Shown here one piece after another: positions 10,003-22,436 of a stretch of 64,000 nt of DNA. Numbering within the stretch: position 1 is the stretch's first letter; every line of letters begins with the position of its first letter. Under the pieces are notes generated by a model. It had not been told where the DNA came from. It saw nothing but the letters and a program-made list of their open reading frames with translations, and made no database searches. The DNA lies in contig JAHYIO010000042.1 in assembly GCA_020543525.1 (NCBI GenBank), positions 1-64,000 of the forward strand. Reading direction: 5' to 3'. The DNA comes from Coriolopsis trogii. Lineage: Eukaryota > Basidiomycota > Agaricomycetes > Polyporales > Polyporaceae. Position numbers and translations under genes: made by a program.

Positions 10003-12253
10003 ATGTCGACCATGGGCACTTCGGATGCTGCCTCTGCCAATGCTACTGCAAAACATGCACATACCGGGTTAGAGAAGATTCCGCCTTATTGGTACCCATA
10101 TACGACAATGGCCAAGGGACGTTGGCTTGGTCGAGAAATTCTTGAGGTGGTTTCAACGGAGTTCAGGGATCGCTCGATGGAATTCTACGTACGTCTCTGC
10201 ATCTCGTGAAATTTCATGTTCTCTTACCGTATTATGGCGACCCCCGTTGCCCTTATGCTGCAAGTAACAGAGGTATGCGCTCGAGTCCGGAGTCACTACG
10301 ATCAACGGGAAAGTCGCAAAGCCGGACACGATCATCCGGAACGGGGACAGGATCGAGTGAGTGACCAAGATTATTCTTGCGTACTCGTGCTAATGCATCT
10401 CTGCTGCTAGGAATGTGTCACATCGACATGAACCACCGGTGACATCCACGCCTGTAAGGATCGTATTGCACGACAAGGAGCGAGAGTTCATCGTAATCGA
10501 CAAACCCGGCTCCATAGTACGTTCTTCTTTTCGAATACATACTCTGGTTTTGCGCTAACGCCATGTCAGCCAGTTCACGCAGCAGGCAGATACTTCAGAA
10601 ACAGCCTGGTCGAGATATTGAAGAACGATTTTGGGTTTGAAAAGGTGTACAGTGAGTGATTCACGTTCTTTGCCTTTTCTCGCAGTCCGCAATCGTGACA
10701 CCCCCTCCGTTAGCCGTCAACCGGCTAGACAGGCTCACGTCGGGCCTGATGATCCTGCCGCTCAAAGCAAGCCTTGCGACAACCCTTTCCCGAGAGTTCG
10801 TGAACGGCCAAGTTAAGAAGGAATATGTGGCGCGTTGCAAGGGTAAATTTCCCGAGTACGTGTTGAGTCCTACAGGAATACGATAGACACCTAATAATTG
10901 GTTGCAGAGAAGAGATCATCTGCGAGGAGCCCCTGCTGACTGTAGACAGGCAGATGGGTTTGAACATTGTGCATCCAGAGGGCAAGGTATGGCTCCGTTA
11001 ATCGAATGACCTCGCTATCAGCTGAGCTGAGCATCCGGGAGTAAACAGCCAGCAAAGACAATATTCAAGCGAATACGATATGATGCGAACACGGATACAA
11101 GCGTACTTCAATGTGAGCTCACCGTTCTGTACACCCATTGTCCCAAGCAGTAACTGAGCCACCGCGCTCTAGGTCGTCCTCTCACCGGTCGATGTACGTC
11201 CTCGCTATTCCCATGGCACGCTTGGACTCTGATTGATTTGCCCCACCATATAGCCCACCAGATCCGCGTACATCTGCAGTACCTTGGATTCCCCATCGCC
11301 AACGACCCCATCTACGCTGATGCACGAATATGGGTAGGCCTAGCAGCAGGAACGCACTCCATACCGTTTGTTCTAATACGCATTGTTGCGAATAGGGCGA
11401 GAACTTGGGCAGAGGTGGTGTCGATCTCACGCCAAGCGAGGAGCGATCCGCACCCCAAGCACCAGCCCAATTCCAGTTCGACGCAGCTACGAATCCAGAA
11501 ACTATTACTCGCCACGTGGAGCCTTCAATCGACGCAGAGAACGGCGACGACGATTCAGCTCGTCCGAAGCTGCTCCCTCGTGAGACCGGACACGACATCG
11601 GTATGGGCTCACCAGTGCCGCTCTCCGCGGAAGCGGTCGGGATCATCACGCGTCTCCGAAACATGAAGGTGCGCATATGCACGTACAGTACTCGCTCGTA
11701 CCGCACGAGCACTCACCGTATGCACCAATAGGACGAGGCGGAGGACTGGGGGCGTTGGCGTGACGTGGTCTTCCGCGCGAAAGCGGCACTCTCCCCGCAC
11801 GGCGTGACGATCCCACTCCCTCCGCAGAACAGGCGCAAACGCGGCGGACCGGCCCTCGACTCTGTACCGCGCGCCTCGGACGCGTCGGTTGCTTCCACAC
11901 AGTCCTCTCCAGCTCCGGACGGATTCGCTGAGGAGGGAGAAGCAGAGGAGACACCGAAGAATCAACTCACAAACGAGGACGTCGTCAGGCTCGCCGCTCG
12001 CTCTGACGACGCATTTTCCCCAGATATCACGCCTCCGCCTGCAGCCGCGTCGTCAGCGCCAGTCGCCGCAGACCCGGTCACGGACGAGAACGGGATGTAC
12101 TACTGCCCGGAGTGCTTCGTCCCGCTCCACCCGGACCCGAAGCCGGAGTCGCTATACATCTTCCTGCACGCGTTGAAGTATACGACGAGCTTGGGCACGT
12201 TCGAGACGAGCATGCCGGAGTGGGCGGCGGAGGGGTGGGAGTGGGAGCGGTGA
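10003..12253 (+). CDS. RluA-type pseudouridine synthase (Pus9/Rib2-like)
   Basis: Isomerises specific uridines in RNA to pseudouridine; the closest match by eye is the fungal Pus9/Rib2 group that modifies tRNA position 32. Eleven exons (10003-10188, 10271-10356, 10411-10516, 10570-10651, 10714-10855, 10908-10986, 11049-11112, 11172-11192, 11254-11333, 11396-11668, 11732-12253) splice in frame. The N-terminus has the Pus9/Rib2 signature [13 protein letters not shown], then an S4-like region ([14 protein letters not shown]), [14 protein letters not shown], the catalytic motif NRLDRLTSG with its Asp, and the C-terminal [16 protein letters not shown] Ser/Pro-rich insert and a tail with CPEC follow. 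No deaminase domain is present, so the riboflavin-pathway function of Rib2 is not indicated. Confidence 0.88.
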
Positions 12254-12725
12254 TGCATTGATCGTGTATGCAGCTCGCTTGCTCTAAGCTGTCATGGTCT
12301 CCGTCCTCTCGCATTGAAGATGAGGCGCCTTTGCTGGTGGCGCAGCACGACGAATACATGTAGTCTGGGTGTGTAGTGTAGTACAGACCAACACGTAGCA
12401 GACACTTGGATCCGATCTAGAGAACACAACTTGAAGACGTGGAGGGACATAGATTTTGGGAAGGAATGTGGAACTACAAGAATGGTGTATCTCAGCGGCG
12501 TGGGTCGTGATGTTTTCTCTGTCTGGTCTGTGCAAAGCAGCGGGGAAACATTTAAAGATGTATCTCGAGTAATAGCAGGTAACACTGGCCACACGATGCA
12601 TAGAATGTAATACAATGTCAGAGAGCCCAAACAGATCAAATCCGTGCCATTGAGAAGAACGACTCGATGTCTGGCTCTTAAGTAAATGCTCGAATACGAG
12701 TTACCGATGCCGATGGAGGAGAGGA
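12254..12725. other. 3' flanks between convergent genes
   Basis: Shared 3' region of the pseudouridine synthase gene and the inverted paralog copy 2. No coding frame or repeat is supported. Confidence 0.5.
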
Positions 12726-13895
12726 CTAGCGGCGACAGCAGCACAGGAAGTGATCGTGAACAGCGAGCGCCACGTCCACGAGAAAGGCATTCGCCCGTCG
12801 GCACGCGTTTGACAAGGACAAACGCGGCTTTCGGGAAACGGCAGGGGCGAGGCCTGAGTCTAGGGAAGCCACACACGACGCAGTCTGCATCGTACGAGTC
12901 TCGTCTTCGAGTGCACGCTGAAACGCTAGAGCTTCTTGGCGTCTTGCTTGTACAACCGCATCTCCCATATAAGTCTCGATCCCACCATTCCGTTCTATAT
13001 GCCTATTGTAAATACTATACGTGAACGACACTGTGAGTAGACAGTCAGTGATACTAGAAGACAACTTACGATTGCAAAGCATCTATTTCCTTGAAGAGTG
13101 CCAGGAATCGTGTCCTCTGAGAGATGTTCCGACAGCTCAAGCCAACAGTCGACAAAAGGCTCCAGTTCCGGCGGCTCGAGGGGTAGGTCGGGATCATCTA
13201 TGGGGTCACGACATTCGCCACACACTTCATCGTCCGGATGCTTCCCTGAAGACCACAATGTTGTGAACATAGAAGAGCGAATAATGTGGGCACCAGTGTA
13301 CCTAGATGAAATTCGTCCTCGATTGCCGCTATTTTCATGAAATCAGCGTTAGTAGAACGATGAACCTCTGCTGCTGACTCCGTGGTCAGGTTGAAAGCAC
13401 CGTTGTGCTCGAACCCGTCTGGTTTTGGTTTGAACATGATGGACAAGGTGTATTTGTACCAGTGGTAGCAATTAGAGAAAGGGAATGTACCGCCTTCCAA
13501 TTGGAGAGGAGCGCGTCCCGTCGGGTGCGTGGTATTGGGAAATATGGGCAAACACATATCTGAGGTGATATGTCGTTGAGGCTCTTCGCGCCTCAGTGTG
13601 GTGGCGATAGGTTGTACCACGTACCCGTGGTAGGATACCCACGGTAGAGGTATACGTGTAGGCTGCATGACGCGTGAGGGAATCAGTTACTTGAGCCGCC
13701 TGAATGCACATGGAAACAATAGCAACTCACCCAGTCCAATCTGACAAGATACTTCTTTGGGGTAAAGTTCAAAGCCTTGAGTTCAGCCATCGCCACAGGA
13801 TCGTCACCGTAGTGCTTCAAGGTGCATTCGGGGTCGATCTGTATCACTGCAAACCGACCTGGCCGAGGGATCCAGATCTTTGTTGGTATTTGCAT
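12726..13895 (-). pseudogene. Unknown protein, paralog copy 2 (frameshifted)
   Basis: Inverted paralog of the gene at 8151-9392. Exon 1 (13731-13895, 165 nt) and exon 2 (13302-13662, 361 nt) have exactly the lengths of copy 1 and similar sequence, and the introns sit at the same places. In exon 3 (from 13245 down to about 13070), the segment that reads IPDPDELFKE in copy 1 has lost 8 nt net (IPGTLQGN here). Joining to exon 4 at the position used in copy 1 then gives a stop within four codons, and the other nearby acceptor also reaches a stop within a dozen codons. Exon 4 (about 13013 to 12726) still has a readable frame with SIYNRHIERNGG, SRKPRLSLS and a CCCRR end, plus an internal in-frame shortening. 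I call it a recent pseudogene; unusual splicing could rescue it. Confidence 0.68.
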
Positions 13896-14288
13896 TGGCG
13901 AGCCAGTATCGACAATCGACTGGGCAGATTTTTGTTGGGAACCTGCGCCACAGGAGATATAAATGCATGGGGGTGTATGAGGACCGGTCTCTTGTAATTA
14001 TATACATCCTGCATGTTGTGATCTGTTTGTCGCGCTGTTTTGGCGCTCGTGGATCAACGCCTACAGTACTTATTGTTGTCCCATTGACCGGTCGAATGAA
14101 GGACCCGGAATACCGAGGTTGTTTACCCATTCACTGTCAAGCTTATAGACAGGAAGCCAAATCTGGCCCAACACATCCAATAACTGCTTCGGGTGTTGCC
14201 CACGTGCACGACTGACGGTTTATTGTGAAACATTCATATGTCGTCTCAATGAATCTATGGGATACCCTTGTGAGTGAGCCTTAAACAA
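13896..14288. other. Intergenic, 5' flank of copy 2
   Basis: Weak similarity to the 5' flank of copy 1 continues for some tens of bases beyond the start codon (the ATGCAAA-ACCAACAAAG stretch and the preceding GTCGATA words). Otherwise there is nothing recognisable. Confidence 0.45.
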
Positions 14289-16253
14289 TCAACAATCGCA
14301 GCTACTAGTACGTGTGGTATCTGACCCCTCACGTTCGTTTTCCTTCGGCCACATATCCCGCGGCAGCGCTACCGAGGCAAAGAAGAGCGCGATGCTGCAC
14401 GCGACGAGAATCAGGTATACAGCGTATCCTCCGAGCCAGTTCCGCTCGAGCGACGTGGCGAACAAAGACGTCGCTGCTGCAGGGCCAATCGCACGCGCCA
14501 CGGACGCACAAAATTGCGCGACTCCGTTCACGGCGCCGAGTGTGCGGCGACTCGGGGCGGAAGAGGTTACGAACATAAAGATTGACCCTGCAGGGTGGAA
14601 TGGACTTGTGATGAGCATCTGGCACGTCTGGGATATAGGACGATGAGGATCGTGCGTGCACTCACCAAAGGACATGTCCATGACGACGATCAGGGCAAGC
14701 TCTGCGAGCACCATCGCCCAAACGGCGTTTGTGACTCCGTACGCGCGTGCGTAGACGTTCATGAGAGGCAGGAGCGCATAGAGGGGCACGAACATGCTCA
14801 GCCCGAGCTGGAAGACGCGCTTCGGGCCCCAAGTATCGACGGCCTTAGCGAAGAAGAGCGCTTGGAATACGCCGTCCATGACGCCCACCGTGCCCAGAAT
14901 GATCCCGATCGTACTTGGGGGGAGCCCAAGGCCGCCGAGGTGTATTGGGGTCGCGAAGAAGAGCGGAACGAGGGAGAGGAAGGCGATCTCGATGAGGGCG
15001 AGGACGCCGTAGTTGGCCACGGCGACGAACACGGGCCAAGTGAGAATGGTGCGAAGAGGAGGTGGTGCGTCGTCTTGCCCGCCCCCACTCGCGGCTTCAT
15101 CGCAAGATGACGGATCTGCAAGGCGACGTCTGGGGAGAGTCTTGAGAAGACGTTGTCCTCGTCAGCATCGCATTTGGAGCTATGCTGCCGACGCATGAAC
15201 GTACCTCTTTCAGAAAGATTGCGCAGGCGACGAAGGTTATCGCGCAGAATGCTGCTGAGACACCGGACGGAAGGAAGTACGGGAAGCTCGTCCAGAACGG
15301 ATGCGAGAACACGTTTGGCCAGCGGTCGTGCGGCTTGACCAGTTGCCCGCCCATCATCGGCCTGTGCAGTATGTATAATCTCTGCCTGTTATTGGACACA
15401 TTTGGCTTGACAAGGAACATACCCGATGGTAGAACCGACAGCCCAAGTGATGGGGAAGAGAGCGAATCCTTGTGCGATATTCGTGGAGTCCGTGAGCTCT
15501 GGTAGAGCAGGACAAATGAGCCATTGCGGCAACCGACCACGTCCATACTGGGAATCAGAGACCTACCCGCCATCATGCTCTTCATGACTCCTGTATTCCC
15601 ATTCAACAGCCCGACGAGACTTCGGCTGTTCATCAAGCAGCAATCAGTACCCCCGCCTCTCTCAGAATGTGGTGGCCGAAGGGGCACAGCACCTCACGAC
15701 CAGGCCCCAAAACGTCCTAGATAGGCCAAAGCACATCATGGAGAAACCCAAGCCGCCAACACCGATGAGGAGCACGGGCTTCCGTCCAACATGATCTGAG
15801 ACCCACGACCATTGGAACACGAATAGAGCTTCGGTAGCGAAGAATATCGACTCCTACGACAGGCGCATGCGGTCAGCCGGGGAGACGATCGCAACGGCGG
15901 AGGATCCAAGACTCACTATGAGGCCGGCATAGTACCCAACCTTCTTTTCGTCCCCGCCAGTAATGTCGAGCTCGCTCACCAGCTGCCAGATGGAAAGTCA
16001 GCAAGTCCAGTTCGGCTCGAGTTAGATACGCACACATGCCATGGCTGACACGCACCTGGTTGATATAAGGGAAGATAGACTGCGAGCAAATAGGCTCTAC
16101 GATCGCCAACATCAATAGCGCGGCGATCTGCAGCTTAGGCAGAGGCGTCGTCCTCTTCTTTTCCGGGAGCGTTCCGCTCTCTACATAGCCGCCGACAGTC
16201 GTGCCGTCGTTGTCCGCGAGCAGCGGGCGGGTCTCGTCCGATGTGGAGGCCAT
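14289..16253 (-). CDS. MFS transporter (DHA1 / ZIFL-like)
   Basis: Polytopic plasma- or vacuolar-membrane transporter of the major facilitator superfamily; the substrate cannot be told. About eight exons on the minus strand join in frame. Exon 1 gives a hydrophilic N-terminus (MASTSDETRPLL) and TM1 (LQIAALLMLAIVEPICSQS, IFPYINQ). Exon 2 has the conserved GGDEKKVGYYAGLI, and exon 3 has ESIFFATEALFVFQW followed by motif A, SDHVGRKPVLLIG. Then come RSLVGLLNGNTGVMKSMMA, ELTDSTNIAQGFALFPITW, GSTIGPMMGG, the central loop (LKETLPRRRLADP) and six further TM segments from VFVAVANYGVL to the C-terminus. These motifs are those of fungal DHA1/ZIFL-type carriers. An in-frame ATG 26 codons upstream (16331) is possible; I prefer 16253. 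Confidence 0.85.
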
Positions 16254-16833
16254 GAATGTGGCTGGCACGCACTCTGGTTCCTCAAGGTTGCAACTGTAGA
16301 GGGAGAGCGTAGGCGGCGAGTCAGAGCCCACGTTAACGTGATGCTTTAGTAGCGTCTAGAGCGTCAGAATCTAGACAGTCTGAGTCAGTACTTTTCCGCG
16401 CGATCGAACGTCTGCGGAGTTATCGAAGCTACCTCTCACCTAAGAGAACGGAATGATGCTTGCAATAGGTTGGGTACCCTGTGCAATTGGCCCAATAGTT
16501 GAGAGTTAGCCACTGCAGTTCGTGGACAACTTGGAACTGAAACGAAAGGGGTGTGCTACGGAAGGCCCCCCAGCCTAAAAATTCAGGAATATAGGAGTCA
16601 CTTACCGGTCCGGCATGCCGAGAGCGGCACCTCGCACAATCTTGCGCAACTTCTTGCCGACCCGCGGGAGGCTCCAACACAAACTCTCATTGTGCGAAAA
16701 CATAAAAAAGTTTGACAACACGAACAAGACAGAGAACATAGGGATGTGTTACCCAAAGGACTAGCGATGAGAATATGCAGAGCCCAAGTCCCAAAGATTA
16801 GCAATGTTCACAGTCGAAACATCCTCCCAAATT
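16254..16833. other. Intergenic, no gene seen
   Basis: 5' flank of the MFS gene and 3' flank of the next gene on the same strand. Short frames only. Confidence 0.5.
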
Positions 16834-19800
16834 TCACCGGACGACCATATCACTCTCAAGCCCGTCAAACCGCCCACCCGACAATATGGGCGCTGGCCTC
16901 CTCAACCTCCAGATATCCCGGGAGACTGTCATGGTAGTGTTGTTCGTGTCCGGCGCGTGCGTAGACGACCTCAACCTCCTGTCCGCAAGGCTGGAAACTG
17001 CGCGATTGTGCCCCAACACCGTCGGAAACTTCGCTTTCGCGCTCGCTGATTCCCCTTGCTCACGTTCGCCAGACAGGCCCTTCAGAGAATGCCGCAGGCC
17101 CACGTGCGGCGCCACCGATCCAACGTCCTGCAAGTCATCCGACGGCGCAACGGTGCAAACATCTTCAGCCGCAGGTGCAAGCACCACCTGTCCAGTTGTG
17201 CACGCTGCGACGCTATTGAACTCCTGCCCGTGTCCGTGCCGAGTTGGGGGTGACATGAGTACCGAAGGCGCAGTCGAGTGTCTGTGCCTGGAGCCAGTCG
17301 ACGCAGAGGAAGAGCAAAGCTTCAACGAGTTCAGTCGTACGGTCACGGTCGCTGCCGCAGTAGCGTTTCCACTTGAGCCGTGGTCAATGTCCACGGTAGT
17401 CCGACTGGTCGTCTTGAGGCGCCTCGCATCCCAGAGTCGGCTGGCGCGGCTCGCGAATTCGCGGCACTGAGAGGGCGTTATGGTATAAGCAGAGGCAGAC
17501 CTTGACGTTTGTCCCTCGGGAGCCCAGTTTAATGAAGCCGCACCACCCACACCGCCAGGAACAGAAGTCGAGCTGGACCGACAGAGAGCTTGAACCAAGC
17601 CAGTGCGAGTGCTAGCGAGTCGCGTTTCCTCGAGTGACATTGTAGCCTTGGAAGGAAGCCGCAGAGTATCCAAGACTCCACTACATGGAGCAGAAGCAGA
17701 AGTTGACGATCGCAGCAGAGAGCCCGGAGCAGACCCAGAGAGAGAGCCAGAGCCAGACCGAGCACCTAAGCCGAGAGATCCAACACCAATAGAACCACAC
17801 CCAGAAGCATCAGCCTGATCGTCGTTCGAGTTCGGATCCGAAGACGCCATCCCCGTCTTCACGGCGTTCTCGTGCGCACCCTGAGCGATATCTCGGAGCG
17901 AATATTTCATGCGCATGTTGAGGACGCTGCTGGCCGAGCGGCGGTGGGAAGGCCTGCCAGAAGTGGAGCGCTCGTTGCTAGAGTCGATGCTGCACTGAGA
18001 TTGAACAGAAGCGAGAGTCGAGTCCGAGGTCCTTGATCCTTCGTCGTGCGCGATGGAGGCACTTGCCCTGTTCTGACCTTTGTTGCCCGTCATGGTCGTA
18101 ACGGCGCCGCATGTACCTGGGGAAGTAGTCGGTGCTGATGCAGATCCAGCGGCGGAAGGTCGACTGTCGTACAGTCCTACACGACGCTGCGGGAGACTTG
18201 TGGCATGGCTTGCGGACACGGCTCTCCGATTCTGCACAAATGCAAAATAGGGCTCGCTCCGTGGCTGAGGTGGACGGAGAGGTAGCTCAGACAGGGCGCG
18301 GGGACGCGGTACAGGCGCTGCTGCCGCCACAGACGCATAGCTATGCAAGACATGAATCAATCGGGAAAGTCGCAACTTGATGGAGTACGCACGTCATAGG
18401 AGTCGTATGGGGCAGAGCCTGCTTTCCAAGCTTAGCATCCTTCGCAACCACAGGCAACGAGCCCGCAGGCGACACCTCCATCCCTCCATTCGTCGTCGAA
18501 GTAGTCGCAGCCTGCGAGCAAGAACTGCGCTCCAGAGCGAAGATCGTTGTCATATGCATATTCTGCCCGCCCCTGCTCCTGCACACTTCAAAAACTGTGC
18601 GCGGCATGTGCTGGTCATCCTGCAACGACGGGGTTCGCGCACTGTTGATGATGCTCTTCTGCACTCTGGCAGGCACGTGGGCCAGGGCTTCGTTCAAATC
18701 GCGCAGGACTTCGTACGATTCGCGAGGTTCTGGTCTGAATACGCGCATGGACGTGTAGATATGAGTATATGCGCAGACATATTATCAATAATGCACGTTT
18801 CTCACATTGGTTCGCTGTGCCTCGCAACGGCCATAGATGTGATGCCGTCCAGTATCCACCCGTCGACGCATCCAGAAGCGAGGCAGAACTGCAACGTGTC
18901 GGCCACACGGTCGATGCCTTCAGGAGTCAGGGCAATCTGCTGTCCAGGCAGACCAGCGCGACCGACAATCACCTGCGACTTTACTAAGCTAATCTGCAAA
19001 ATCCCACTCGTACAGGACGTACTTTGGTAGGCTTTCGCGAACGTGGTCCAGAAGCAGGACCGGCCCGAACGACGGTCACACTTCTTGACCTTGGGGCGGT
19101 CGGCGGCGGCGGTATCGAAGAGGCCTCGACTGAGGGTGCCACTTCAGGTATTGGTTGCCCTAGCTGCTCGATCGCAATGCTCCTAGGTGTCATGAGCGGT
19201 GGGAAAGACGCCAAGGAGGGAGTTGCAATCGGTCCAGAGCTGCAACTGCGGGTAGGCGCACCAAAGGAGCTGGTGTCGGGGAGCAAGAGCACTCGCGACC
19301 CCGATTCTCCTTCTGTATGCGCCTCGATTTGGGCGTCAGACGCCGACGGGGCATCGACGAGACTGGAGATAGCCGGCTCTTCACCGTCGCCATCCTTCCT
19401 GTGGGCACTGAGAATATCAGACATCGGAACGGGAGTGCTTGCAATCCCCCGTGCCTGAGCGGCCATACCAGACAGAGCCGCAACCTCGGAAGGGGGAAAG
19501 ACGAGGCTGCGGGACTGTGTCGACATCGCACTATCACTCTGATAATCCACAATCTCGCTGTCATCCGAAACGTCTACGTCTGTTGGGACGTCAAGGCGAC
19601 CGGGCCCGTGGCTCGATTCGCTGTCAGACGCACGCAGACCTGCCCTTGCGACATTGTGCGAGCTATCGACGAACGAGAACTCGATGTCCGAGAGCATCTC
19701 AGGGCTCGAGGAGGCACTAGCCAGCGTGGCAATGGTCTGGTCTCCGAGCGTGAGACCGGTGTTGTCCAAGTTCGCGATGCGACGGTGAATGCCAGAAAAC

Positions 19801-20876
19801 CAGCGAGCCCGAGGTGTGCGCGGACCTTCCTGTTCGGACTCGGGTTCAGTAGCCTCCGTGATGTCGCTCAAGATACGCAACCTTTCGGCGATGTCGATCA
19901 ACCTCTGGGGATAGACCTCTGGCTCGTGGAAGCCAGGAGGCTCGGGTGACTCGGCCAGGTCAGAGACTTCGGAGGAGGTTGACGGTGTGTGCCAACCGGG
20001 CGAGTTCAACGGTGTACTTGCGAGCGCAGACAGTTCCAGCGAAGCGACTTCACAAGCTCTTTCGATCGACCATGAGGTGCGGGGCGGCGGGCAGTCTGAA
20101 GAGTCGTCAGACAGACTCGACAGCAGCTCCTCTTCAGAAGGGCAATTGACAGAGCACTGTAAGTCGGCAGGGTTGGGACCGACAGTCGTAGGATGGGCCG
20201 TGGTGGGAACGTCAGGTAGCAATGGCTGATATACTAGTCTAACCTCCCCCGATCCGGGTTCGGTAGGCGACTGCATAGGGGAAGGGGTTCCCCGATGTAT
20301 TGCGAGCTCATGAAATTGTGCGGCTTCGGAGTATACTCTATGCGACGCGTCTTCCGGAACGAAGCTAGAAGGGGCAGAGGGAATAGGCGTTTCATGCGAA
20401 GTGTGACAAGCAGGGCTTGGCTTGCGTGCTGGTAGGCTTCGGGAGAGCGGTTCACGGTTGGGGGCCGAGCTGGGGGCTGAGACACGCGTGGGACGGGGAA
20501 GGGTTCGCGATGATAGCAGTGTGAAGGCCAAAAGCGTGAAGACGAACATGCCTGCGGTCCATTTCAGTGAGGGAGATTTGGCGACGTGAGTCCATATCTC
20601 CTTGAGTGATTCCAACACGGGTAGCGAGGTCTCTGGATACCCAGAGAGAAGATCCGCCAGTCGTTCGGGTGTGAGAGTAGTATTGAAATCATGGGCGTAA
20701 TCGGAGTAGTTAGCCCCCGCGCTGTGTATGCTCGCTGAGACAGGATGTGAGGGGACTTTGGGGTGAGGGACGGGTTGCGCCCAGGTGTCCGGTCCAGGGT
20801 TCGCGCTCTGAGGGAAAAGGAGTGGAATGAGGGGCAAGAACGAGGCCAAGACAGCCTGAAGTGCTGCGGATGGCAT
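16834..20876 (-). CDS. Large Ser/Pro-rich membrane-anchored protein, unknown
   Basis: I do not recognise it. Four exons (20876-19023, 18993-18806, 18734-18393, 18340-16834) splice without phase error to 1296 residues. Residues 1-24 (MPSAALQAVLASFLPLIPLLF) form a signal peptide or first TM. A second hydrophobic span (WTAGMFVFTLLAFTLL) follows at about residue 120. The rest is very rich in Ser, Pro and acidic residues and probably disordered. The only globular-looking part is spread over exons 2-3: VKSQVIVGRAGLPGQQIALT, DRVADTLQFCLASGCVDGW, then ESYEVLRDLNEALAHVPARV. Ser-rich tracts and a GSG/SGS repeat mark exon 4. It could be an organelle-membrane scaffold, but no function can be assigned. 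The start at 20876 precedes the hydrophobic segment; the frame is open up to 21020. Confidence 0.72.
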
Positions 20877-22436
20877 CGTTGTGAACTGAGGGAGGAGGGA
20901 TGAGGGTCTCGCCGGGTGAGATGATCGTGGTTGGGAGTCAAGCGAGGACACACGCACGGCCTGAACATGGACATCCCTCTCCGTCACAGCTCCTTCACCG
21001 GCCACAACGATGACCACCACTGCCCTTCTTCACTCTGTCGTTGTAAGCGGCATCGAGCAACTATTGACTTCCAACGCTCGTCTTGTGTGCAGTAGGAATT
21101 CGAGGACGAGAGCTCATCCAGTAGGTCTTTGAACCGTCGCGCTCCCGATCGAGCACGCAGCAAGTCAGTTTCAGCTCCGCATGATGCGCGTAGAAACACG
21201 ACCATCGTCTGTGTCACTGCCCTGTCGCATGTGCATGGCTATGGCCGTCTCCAGTCTGAGTGAGTACTACCACAATGTTCTCGAGCATTATCCGCAATAC
21301 ATACTCATGCCGTATCTTAAACTAGATCCCGCTCTTCCCAGGCAATTCGGCACGACTTAGGAGCAAACGTATGTGTGTCTATGACGTAGTAAGCGGCGGA
21401 ACTCACTACATACGTTCCAGCGAGACTTGCCCCCCCCCCCCCCAGTCGTCTAACAACCAACTTCAATAGTGAACCTCACCCCGACGACATACCAATGGGG
21501 TCGGAAGCACTAGTTTCACTCAATCGTTTACAGACTCGAGGCCTCCAAGATGCGGGCCTAACTCGAAGTAGTTGTGTGTGGCATTGACCGAGGTCATGTC
21601 TCAGGTGGGCGGAGACATTCCGCATGCATACCGCAGGTGCATGGACAAGCCAACTCCTCCCTTCCCCACAAATGTTATTGAAGCCTTGGGCAACGCGCCG
21701 GCGGGCGTACAGACATGACGCGTTCGCGACTTACAAACGACGTCCAAACGAACCCTCGGACGCAGCGAGGATACCACTTCCAGCGTTCCGCATCCTTCCC
21801 AACTCCTCTTGCCTCTCCGGGACAGCCGATGTGCGTACACTGGTCAAACGGAGATTACCTTGTGATAAAACATAGTGTGCGCCTGCTCTCTTCTCTGTGA
21901 AACGTCTAACTTATTCTTCGATTCCCGCGTCGCTCTTAATGAGTGGTGTTCTTCTCCCCCCACCCAGGATAGCCGGTCGGATCGTGCAGCCGCACACGCA
22001 TAGGCCGTGGTGTTGTACACGTGCCTAGTGCGTGGACCGCAAGGGCGAGAACATCCTGTTCAACAAGGTCAGACTCCGCTGCAGGCACGAGAACAAGACC
22101 ACCCATATCTGCGAGCCTCTTGAAGCGCCCGTATCCATCAAGACCGTCCTCGCCACCTTTTGTTGTGTCTCCCCCGACTAGTCGAGGCAGAGTCGCTCGT
22201 GACGGTAGTCTTTTGTTTTCACCAATGTGGCAAGAGCAGCCATCGGGATCACCGTGGACCCACATCCCTGTTTATATGTCCGAGCGTTGGAGGAAGTGCG
22301 CATCCCAGCCTGACTATTTCCGCGCAGCGCGCCTGAGCCTAGAGTTCAGCTACATTTTCCCCCTGCCCAATCGATTCTTCTCTTCCCGCGTTTCTCACCA
22401 TTCTCGGACGCTTCTCCTACGCTGACGACACGCAAC
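20877..22436. other. Divergent promoter region
   Basis: About 1.5 kb between two divergently transcribed genes. It holds a pure run of C (listed separately) and otherwise only short frames. A Gly/Asp-rich minus frame at 21936-22265 is not convincing. Confidence 0.5.
21430..21443. repeat. Poly-C tract (14 C)
   Basis: Fourteen consecutive C residues in the divergent intergenic region. Homopolymers of this length are prone to length error in sequencing and to slippage in vivo. Confidence 0.95.
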
